A DNA stretch of 64,000 nt. Source: Metamycoplasma salivarium. Lineage in GTDB: Bacteria > Bacillota_I > Bacilli_A > Mycoplasmatales > Metamycoplasmataceae. A model generated the notes under the pieces. That model saw nothing but the letters and a program-made list of their open reading frames with translations. It was not told the DNA's origin and ran no database searches. A program made the translations under genes and the position numbers. The stretch covers positions 620,001-684,000 of the forward strand of contig NZ_LR214938.2 in the NCBI RefSeq assembly GCF_900660445.2, given 5' to 3'. Numbering within the stretch: position 1 is the stretch's first letter; each line of letters begins with the position of its first letter. Shown piece after piece: positions 56,562-64,000 of the stretch.

Positions 56562-57626
56562 ATGAACGAACCAATAAAACACCATTACATACCACAATTC
56601 ATTTTAAGGAATTTTAATAAAGAAGGCAATAGAGTATGTTATTGAAATATTGAAAATAATAAATTAGAAGAGTGAAGTACCTCTTCTATTTTTATGGAGA
56701 AAAATTTGTATAGGAATAATGACTATTCGGATGAACCTACAAAAATTGAAAGAAAATTTAGTCAACTAGAAAATGAAATCTCACAATTAATTAAAAATAA
56801 TATCTTAAATAGAGAAGTTATTACACTTACACGAGCTGAAGCATTTAAATTAAGAAACTTTTTATTTCTTATGTCATTTCGAATAAGAGCAAAAATGCAA
56901 CAATACAGAGATCAAAATTTTACTCCTGATACAAAAGAATACTTATCTTCATATGTGAAAAATGAAAACTATGAAAAATTATGATTAGAAGAGTTAAACA
57001 ATATATTAGATGCTAAATCTATTGAAAATGTTCTTAATGCAGATGTAGACAGTATTATGAAAGAACAAGCATTTTCTTTCAAATCATTTTATTATCTTAC
57101 ATTTGTAAAAACAAAAGAACAAAATTTTTTGTTGGGCGATGTTTATCCTACTGCCGAAATTGATATTTCTCTAATTAATGATAGTCCTGAAAAGACATTC
57201 TTACATTTTTTATATCCTATTACACCAAACTTAATGATTATTCTAAATAATGTCATATTTAAAAAGCAATATGAAGCTATAAATAAATCAATGAAAGATA
57301 TCGTAGATATTGATACAATAATAATGCGGTCAAAAATAAAAGGCAATTGTATATTTGAACCAATACCGCATTATGCAAAACCAAACCAATATTCACTAGA
57401 TGACATTTTTGAATACCATTTAAAGCAAATCAAAAATAGTGAAGTTCTTTATATAAATTCATTAATTTTGAACGAAGCAAAAAAGGGAATTATTTTTAAA
57501 AATAAATATGGAATATATGACTCTATAAAATATTATGAAGCCCTTCTTAATATTCAAAATTCTAGAAAAAATGATTATCGTCCTCTTTTATTAGAAATAC
57601 TAGATAAAAATCAAAAAAATAAGTAG
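56562..57626 (+). CDS. DUF4238-like protein
   Basis: 354 residues, soluble. Starts MNEPIKHHYIPQFILRNFNKEG, which is the 'khHYiPqfyLrnF' signature of DUF4238; next, RVCYWNIENNKLEEW and LRNFLFLMSFRIRAKM fit too. AAGGAG 7 nt before the ATG. This family is scattered among bacteria and phage-linked islands and has no proven function. It is the first of the accessory genes after the iron importer and may be co-transcribed with it. Confidence 0.75.
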
Positions 57627-57659
57627 AGAGTTATCACTAACAACTTTACTTGTTTTTTT
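57621..57659 (+). terminator. Probable terminator after DUF4238-like gene
   Basis: Imperfect hairpin AAGTA...AGTT / AACT.TACTT with T-run from 57653; overlaps the stop codon. Confidence 0.5.
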
Positions 57660-57671
57660 ATTTTTTGAACC

Positions 57672-58181
57672 TTACCAATCCATAAATTCTTTTCGTTTGA
57701 CCCTATCATATGGTTCTAAGTCAATTTCTTGTTGATTTTGAAGATCGAAAATGAATAATTTATAATGCTTTAATGCTCATCTTAATGCTTCAATCTTATC
57801 TAAAATTATATATACATAGTCCATATGTAAAATTCCATTTTCATACCAAAAACCCAAATTATTTTCAAATGATGCATAGTATTTCTCTAGCAAATATTTT
57901 TTAGCAATTTCTTTTAATTTTTGATTAGTTATATTATGAATATCCATTTCAATTTCTTCAGGCTTGCTGATACAAACAATATATCCAGTTTTTTCATTAT
58001 ACGCATTATGATTTTTCATTACTATCCCAGAAGTTGAATTGATTCTTCTCATCACATTTTGATAGCTTGGACATAAAGTACTTGTTTTGCTTTGCACAAT
58101 ACCTCGAATACTTATAAAACCAAATCTATTTTCTTTAATATCATTAGGTAAAAGTTCAAATTTAAATTGTTTATCTTTCAT
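57672..58181 (-). CDS. Soluble protein of unknown function
   Basis: 169 residues, one TGA Trp. GGAG 4-5 nt before the ATG. No signal or membrane helix. Segments such as FGFISIRGIVQSKTSTLCPSY and YIVCISKPEEIEMDIHN suggest a mixed alpha/beta fold. Convergent with the DUF4238-like gene and divergent from the next. No family recognised; single-gene unit in an accessory stretch. Confidence 0.55.
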
Positions 58182-58309
58182 TTGCTCCTTTAAATTTAAA
58201 TTTGTATTTGTGGCTAATTAATATTTTAATATTAAAAAATAAAATTTAATTATCAAACCTATGTTTTAACTTAATCAAACATAATTGTCCTTATTATTAA
58301 AAGTTTTCT

Positions 58310-58315
58310 TATAAT
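58310..58315 (+). promoter_or_regulatory. -10 box of 58.35-kb gene
   Basis: TATAAT 36 nt before ATG 58352, with AAGGGG as ribosome-binding site (about 12 nt spacing). Confidence 0.45.
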
Positions 58316-58351
58316 TATTTGTAATACATTTTAAGGGGATAAAAAATAAAT

Positions 58352-59629
58352 ATGACTATTTTAAAAGAACTTTTATACACTATTTCTAGTTTGCCACAAA
58401 TTGTGAATGTTAGTTCAACAAATACTCCCAATGAAAATATCGATACAAAAAACTTAGAAAAATTGTTGAGTTTTATCAACGCCCAGGAAGGTACGATAAA
58501 CAAAATTGTAAATGGCAAAGGACTTTATCAAAAACGTTTCGAAACATTAACTTTAGAAGAAAAAAAGAACTTTTTTAAAGAAGTTATGAGAAATTCTGCT
58601 ACCACAAAGGAACAAAAAAATATTATTGAAGAAAAATTAAAAGATGATAAGTTTGTTAATGAACATTTAGATTCATTTTTTGATTCAACTATACAAAACA
58701 TAATCAGAGCTAAAAGCAATGAAAACAAAAGCAAAAAGCAATTAAAAAATGATTTGAAAGAAAAGAAGAGACTTGAAACAGATCCTGAACATTATATAAA
58801 TGATAGTAGTGAAGTTTCATCAAAGAAAATTTATGCAGAATTAAAACAATTAGAAGGAATTCTAAATGAATATGAAATTATTTTAAAACCATTACTAAAA
58901 AAAATTGAAATGATTGAAACCATAAAATATAGTTTGAATCTTTTGCAAATATTACTAGCGGCTTCTATTGTTGCAACTACAATGGTAGGTATATTTTTTC
59001 CGCCTGCCTTAACAGCTATTCCTCATCTTTCATTAGCTTCTTTTGCAATTGGCGCTATTCAAATTGCATTAGAAATGTATGTAACTGAATTAAAACAGTT
59101 AAATAATAATAATCAAAACCTTTTGAAAGCACTTAGTGTGGCGTTTCGTGGTTATGGACAATTAGGCGTTGAGAAATTACTTTCTAAGTCTTACACAAGA
59201 ATTGATAAGATATATGGTTCCAATCTTACAAATAAACTAAATATTATTCTTGCTATTTGGAGTGGTATACAAAATATTCGTTCTGCAATAGCTTCCGAAA
59301 ATGAAATAAGACAAATAATTTCTTTAAGGGATAAAATGCATACATTGTCAAAAGGGTTTATAAGTAGGTGAATAAATTTCCGCGAAAGAAATATATTTGT
59401 TGTTATTGAAGAAACGAAACAACATGGTGATTACCATGAAGACGGCTATGGCGGACAAAATATTTTATTTAAGAATTTAGACGAAAATAAAATTTATACA
59501 TTAGAAGAAATGTTAGCGATGCCCAATCAGTATTTGCTAATGTATAAACTAATAAAGGTTCATGATAAAAACAAAGGATGATATATAAGAAGTTTACCAA
59601 ACGATATTAAAGAGGATAATTTAGGGTAA
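58352..59629 (+). CDS. Protein with central hydrophobic hairpin, toxin/effector-like plan
   Basis: 425 residues, no signal peptide. Residues 1-195 are charged and helical, with coiled-coil-like KKQLKNDLKEKKRLE. Residues about 200-245 form a hydrophobic hairpin (LLQILLAASIVATTMVGIFF, then SLASFAIGAIQIALEM). The C-terminal part is soluble with Gly-rich HGDYHEDGYGGQNILF and two TGA Trp plus one TGG. Followed 7 nt later by a membrane-protein gene. Layout resembles membrane-inserting effectors with a cognate membrane partner, but no family is recognised. Confidence 0.5.
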
Positions 59630-59636
59630 AGATTTT

Positions 59637-60311
59637 ATGAATAGTAACCCATTATATTTTTATCTATTTGTTTTATTTAGTATGCTCATGTGACTATTAA
59701 TTCCACTAACATATTTTAAAACAAAAAAGGTTGTTAAACACTTTTTTTGAAAATTACGCGTATTAAATAAATTTGATGATTATAACTTCTTTTACTATAT
59801 GCCAATAATGTTTGTTAGTCTTTCTGCATCAATTGCGGGTAATGTAATATCACTAATGTTTTTGATCATATATTTGAAGCATAATTTCTCTATGCCGGTC
59901 ATATTTGTATATGCGATTTATCAAACTTTAAATATTTTTGCTTTGTTTATTTGTATGGAATTGTATTTAATAGTAAATAGTATAACAAGAAAAAAGATAT
60001 ATTCTAATTCAATTTATTTGCTAATCTTATATAGACATTTTATTAAAAACAAACCTTCAGAATTTGATTTACAAATTAAAAATATAATTTTAAATTCTCA
60101 AATTGAAAAGATTAAAGATATAAACAACATATACAAGAAGATTTTTGAATCAACTTTAAATAATAAAGGTTTATTAAATGAATTTTATTATGATTGACTT
60201 TTGTTTACGCATATTTGTAAAACACAAAAAATATCATTATTTAAAATCAATAGATTTTTTAGAAAATTATATAAAGGTGCTAAGTTAGCTAAAATGCAAA
60301 ATAAAAAATAG
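59637..60311 (+). CDS. Membrane protein paired with the preceding gene
   Basis: 224 residues, three or four helices (LYFYLFVLFSMLMWLLIPL; IMFVSLSASIAGNVISLMFL; VIFVYAIYQTLNIFALFICM). A basic, cytoplasmic C-terminal half ends KLYKGAKLAKMQNKK. Starts 7 nt after the upstream gene. Its stop lies within a hairpin shared with the convergent DHH gene. Possible immunity or anchor protein for its neighbour (inference). No family recognised. Confidence 0.5.
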
Positions 60312-60325
60312 GACTTAGCCTATTT
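60303..60325. terminator. Shared terminator hairpin of convergent genes
   Basis: 7-bp stem AAATAGG/CCTATTT with a 6-nt loop; the T-run is on the minus-strand side. Contains the stop codons of both flanking genes. Confidence 0.55.
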
Positions 60326-61316
60326 ATTCATATTCTGCTATATTTAAGACTTCTTTTTCACAGTCTTTAATTACTAGTGGAATATTTTTTTCATCATGAA
60401 TTTGAGCACCTGATGCTCTATGGTGACCTCCACCATTTCATTTTAAAGCAACATTTCTCACGCAAGCACCATTTGATCTAAATTCACATCTAATTTGATC
60501 TTTTGCTTCTTGAGTAAAGAATACTCAAATTTTATTATCATCAATATTTGCTAAAAGTGAAGGTCTATTAGCTTGTAAAGGGTCTAAAATACCTAGTTTT
60601 TTTTGATTTTCTAGATCAAAATAAAATGAAACAACTTGGTTTGAGATTTTCATATTTTGTTGAACATAGGCATTAATTTTGATATCTTTTAATGTTTTTT
60701 TAGCAAGTTCATCGTGAATTAGATTTTTATTTGCATTGCATTCTCATAAATTAGCAACAATAGACAATGTTTTAGCAATTGTGGTATTTGTTGTTAATCT
60801 TACAGAATCTGTATAAATTCCTAAATATAAATAAGTTGCTGCTTTAGCATTTATTTTTCAGTTTAAACACATTGCAAGCTCAGCAACTTGCTGTGCTGCA
60901 GCTGGTGCTTCTGGTTCAATCCATCTAATTGATGCATATAAATCATCATCGTTAGGATGGTGGTCAATTCTAATAACATCAGTAAAAATTTTTTCATCAA
61001 GATAGATTCTTGATTCTAATCTTTCTTTGAAATTTGCATCAACAATAATGGCTAGCGATGAAGGCATAGGTTTTAGTTCAATATGATCCATTGTAAAATC
61101 TAAAAATGGATATGAATTTTTTGAATCTCCAATGGCATAAACTTTTTTGTTAGGAAAGTTTTCTAAAATAAGATTTTTCATTCCAAATTGTGAACCCAAA
61201 CAATCTCCATCAGGGCGAATATGGTGATAAATTACAATATTGTCATATTGCTTAATTTTATTTTCAATTTGTTTGAACAAATCTAATTTTTCTTTAGTTA
61301 TTGTTATCTTGTTCAT
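60324..61316 (-). CDS. DHH-family phosphoesterase (NrnA-like), copy 1
   Basis: 330 residues. HIRPDGDCLGSQFG, IIVDANFKERLES, IRIDHHPNDDD (DHH motif), GIYTDSVRL, and the DHHA1 nucleotide-binding motif GGGHHRASG. NrnA-type enzymes degrade short oligoribonucleotides and dephosphorylate pAp. GAGG 9 nt before the ATG; start lies inside the upstream paralog (23-nt overlap). Probably finishes nucleic-acid breakdown in the cytoplasm. Confidence 0.9.
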
Positions 61317-62280
61317 ATTTTATAACCTCATTTTCTAAATCGTTAATTAATGCTTTCATTTCATGTTTGTTGTGAACCGTTGCACCTGCGGCCATTTCAT
61401 GGCCTCCACCAGGAGCATATTTTTCACAAATTTTGTTAATAAAGACACTATTACTTCTTATCCTACATCTAATATCACCATTATCTAAATCAATAAAAAA
61501 TACTCAAACTCTACAATCACCAATGTTAGCTAATACATTAACATCATTTGCTTCGTTTTCAGATAGGTTAAATTTTTTTTGTAGTTTTTTTGTTACATGG
61601 AAATATAATACTTTGCCTTGTTTTTTGTAGTTTAATAAAACATAAGCAGAAAATCTAACTTTTCTTTCATCGCGATATGATAAAGGTAAATTGATATCTC
61701 AAACTTTAAAATGTGGTGCTGAATGTAAATAACCCATGACTTCAAAAGTTCTTTTTTGAGTATAGTCGTATTGAAATCTGCCTGAGTCAGTATTAATTCC
61801 TAAATAAATATATCTAGCTGCAGCATCACTTACTTTTCATTTTGCTTGCATAGCAATATATCCAATTTGTTCAGCAGAAGCAACATATTCATTATCCTCT
61901 CAAGTAAAATCGTAATTGATATCAGGATCAACTGGGTGATGGTCAATTCTTAAAAGTTTTGTAAATCTTTTGTCTAATAAAAATTCTGCATTTTGAATTC
62001 TATTACTATTATTCGCATCAACAACAACACCTAGTGAATTTTCATAATATTTTTTGTCGATTTTAGATTCATCATCAAAATCTCAAGTCATAAATGGAAA
62101 ATTACCAATTGCATCACCAAATACAAAAACATTTTTATTTGGATAGTTGGTTTTTAATAGTTCCCTTAGTCCAAATTGTGAACCCAAGCAATCGCCATCG
62201 GGACGGATATGATGAAAAATAAAAATATTATCAAATTTTTCTAATGCGTCAAATGCAGTTTTTCAATTATTTTTAGCCAT
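61294..62280 (-). CDS. DHH-family phosphoesterase (NrnA-like), copy 2
   Basis: 328 residues, read through several TGA Trp codons that split it in standard-code tracks. FHHIRPDGDCLGSQFGLREL, VVDANNSNRIQ, LRIDHHPVDPD (DHH), GINTDSGRF, DHHA1 motif GGGHEMAAG. Clearly a tandem paralog of copy 1. GGAG 7-8 nt before ATG 62280. Mycoplasmas commonly have two such proteins; division of labour (nanoRNase versus pAp phosphatase) is possible. Confidence 0.9.
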
Positions 62281-62417
62281 TATTTATCTCCTATAATTTT
62301 AAAAGATTCTATGTAAGTTAATTGTCTAAACAACAATAAAACTTACCATGCAATTAATATTATAAAGTATTAATTTAGTGGAATTACTAACAATAGTAAT
62401 GATTCAAATTTAATTGT

Positions 62418-62423
62418 TATAAT
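62418..62423 (+). promoter_or_regulatory. -10 box of 62.5-kb gene pair
   Basis: TATAAT 44 nt before ATG 62468; GGAGAG is the ribosome-binding site. The rest of the 187-bp divergent region shows nothing else. Confidence 0.45.
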
Positions 62424-62467
62424 AATGAGTATAAGTTAATTAACATTATTTGAAAACAGGAGAGAAA

Positions 62468-63394
62468 ATGTTAGAACAAATAGTTTTGGTAAACCAACAA
62501 CAGCAAAAGGAAAACTCCTTTGCAGATATATTAAATGATGAAGTAAGACAAAAAATTACTGACATCTTTAAAAAGGATGTAAAAACTGCTGAAGATAGTA
62601 AGTTTTTACAATTGATTGTTAATGAATTACAAAAATGAAAAGAAGATGCTATAAATCATCCGAATGCATCTGAATGTCGCAATGTTTTTAATATGCAAAA
62701 CAATAGCATTAACAGCAATACATATAAAGTTAGGGAAATTAAGGATATAAATGAAGTAATTAATTTATTGGATAAACAGTCTAATATGCTTGATACTATC
62801 ATTAAACAAAATGAAAACAAAAATATTTCACAACTAAATGTTGCATATTCACTTACTTCTTGGGATTGGGGATATTATGTTTATGAAAGTTGAGTAGAAA
62901 AATTTATTGATAATGATTGTTGAAGCCAATGCAGAGCAAGATACTTTCAAACATTAAATAATATAAAAGGATTTAATGATGCTGCTAAAAAAATTGCAGA
63001 ATGGATAGGGACGTATTTGCTTCCACTAACGGAAATTGAAGTTAATACTGGATTTCCAAAAATTGATGGTATATTAAAGCTTGGACAAGCAATAATTAGT
63101 TTTGGATGATTTATTGCAGATCAAACAGCAACTTTTACAGATAGGTTTATTCCCAATATTATTGGGATTGCTAATAATTTTAACTATGAATATACGAAAT
63201 CCATTATTGAAAAATTAGATAAATTATGATTAAGACTAAAAAATGAAGTTGTTTGATTAGATAAGATAAGACCTTCATATTGACGCTTAAGAAATTCTAT
63301 TAGGGATATAAAGACTGATTTACGTTCTCTTTACTTGATTGCAGAGAAAAAATATTCTGATAGCCAAAACACAGATTATTTTGGAGGATATTAA
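62468..63394 (+). CDS. Soluble/amphipathic protein of unknown function, second effector-like pair
   Basis: 308 residues, ten Trp codons of which three are TGG. ATG 62468 is chosen because GGAGAG lies 4 nt upstream; an in-frame TTG at 62450 is rejected. The N-terminus is helical (VNQQQQKENSFADILNDEV, IKDINEVINLLDKQSNML). The central part SLTSWDWGYYVYESWVEKF is aromatic-rich. About residues 185-225 are amphipathic or hydrophobic (IIGIANNF region). Followed 9 nt later by a membrane-protein gene, as in the 58.35-kb pair. No family recognised. Confidence 0.45.
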
Positions 63395-63403
63395 GCTTTC
63401 TTT

Positions 63404-64000
63404 ATGATTGAATTCAAGAAGTTTGATGAATTTATGGATTTAATGAAAAAGAAATATAAGACAAGATTTTATATTTTATTTTTTATATTGAAGATATTAT
63501 TTCTTTATCCTATTTTCTTTCTTTCATCATTTGCAATAACATATTTTGTATTTGGAAAGAATTTTCAAAATTGAGAATCACTTTGTAGCATCATTCTAGC
63601 TGCAATTTTTACAATATATTTATTAATTCGTTGGATATTAAAATTTTATTTTAATTTTTTTCTAAAGAAAAACATATTTAAATCATTTTTTGCAGTGATG
63701 TTTTTACTAAAATTATCATTTAATTGAAAAAAATATAATTATATTGACGAGGAAACAATAAACATTATTAAAACATTTTCAAGAAAAGGGCTAGCATTAC
63801 ATGGTAGTATGTCTATTTTATGGTCAAATAGCAATTTTTATAGAAAAGCCAATGATATGGATTTTATTTCGATGTCAATATCTAACAAATACTTATTAAA
63901 TGATCTTTCTTTATTAAAAAACGATAATTTAAAAATTGAGATGGACAATATCTTCTATAAACTAGCTATTAATGATCATAAAATAGAAATCTTGCAACCA
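63404..64000 (+). CDS. Membrane protein with nucleotidyltransferase-like motif (partial)
   Basis: 199 residues to the window edge, no stop. Two or three helices: YILFFILKILFLYPIFFLSS, then the SIILAAIFTIYLLIRWIL core. The soluble part reads LALHGSMSILWSNSNFYRKANDMDFISM, which follows the nucleotidyltransferase-fold pattern hG[GS]...DhDh (as in AbiEii/MenT-type proteins). If real, this is a membrane-anchored nucleotidyltransferase beside an effector-like gene. Motif seen by eye only. Confidence 0.45.

Noticed and set aside
50165-64000. Recent transfer of accessory genes shown by higher TGG use
   Set aside because: Some accessory genes use TGG for about a third of Trp codons, but core genes (second permease, MATE) also have TGG; counts are too small.

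Overview
The window comes from a mollicute of the mycoplasma type that reads UGA as tryptophan. Nearly every long gene carries in-frame TGA at conserved Trp positions (DnaK, GAPDH, UvrC, ClpB, YidC). Base composition is very AT-rich, lipoproteins carry mycoplasma lipoboxes, and there are no cell-wall genes. Gene content (HrcA/CIRCE heat shock, the nuclease-plus-ABC-transporter operon, NrnA-like DHH pairs, YitT, AzoR, DnaA-region order) fits the Mycoplasmopsis/Metamycoplasma side of the family; the species cannot be fixed by eye. All coordinates below use genetic code 4.

Layout. 1-2.95 kb: hrcA(end)-grpE-dnaK with a CIRCE operator. 2.97-7.4 kb (minus): a YitT-like membrane protein, then a leftward operon of small membrane/lipoproteins and a shortened solute-binding lipoprotein. 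7.7-17 kb (plus): the full-length paralogous binding lipoprotein, a surface thermonuclease, an ABC ATPase with a ~320-residue insertion, two permeases, a small membrane protein and a lipoprotein; probably a system that digests external nucleic acid and imports the products. 17-21.2 kb: GAPDH, a structured RNA or leader candidate, a repeat-domain lipoprotein, and a dimethylarginine dimethylaminohydrolase. 21.2-31 kb: the replication-origin region. ksgA, tatD, mtn, rpmB, an S4 protein, dnaN and dnaA run leftward; rpmH, rnpA and yidC run rightward. Four mirrored DnaA-box-like 9-mers lie beside dnaA, and a decayed lipoprotein gene separates dnaA from rpmH. 31-47.9 kb: NAD salvage, membrane proteins, mscL, recO, a MATE exporter, lipoprotein, uvrC, three tRNAs, azoreductase and an amino-acid permease. 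47.9-53.5 kb (minus): clpB under a perfect CIRCE, preceded by an HNH restriction enzyme, a DNA methyltransferase interrupted by an (AG)9 repeat, and a DUF5677-like protein. 53.7-56.6 kb: an iron-type ABC importer. 56.6-64 kb: accessory genes (DUF4238-like protein, two 'hydrophobic protein plus membrane partner' pairs) around two tandem DHH phosphoesterases.

How it works together. The most distinctive system is the restriction-modification cluster. The only well-supported start of the methyltransferase is out of frame with its body by one AG unit, so the gene appears to be phase-variable and currently OFF, while the downstream nuclease frame is intact and overlaps the methyltransferase stop. 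The nuclease/ABC operon with duplicated divergent binding lipoproteins is the second theme. The third is promoter architecture: dnaA, mscL, recO and the MATE gene have a TATAAT only 7-9 nt before ATG, implying leaderless mRNAs. At two loci a terminator hairpin sits directly in front of the next ribosome-binding site. No rRNA, CRISPR array or insertion sequence was seen.
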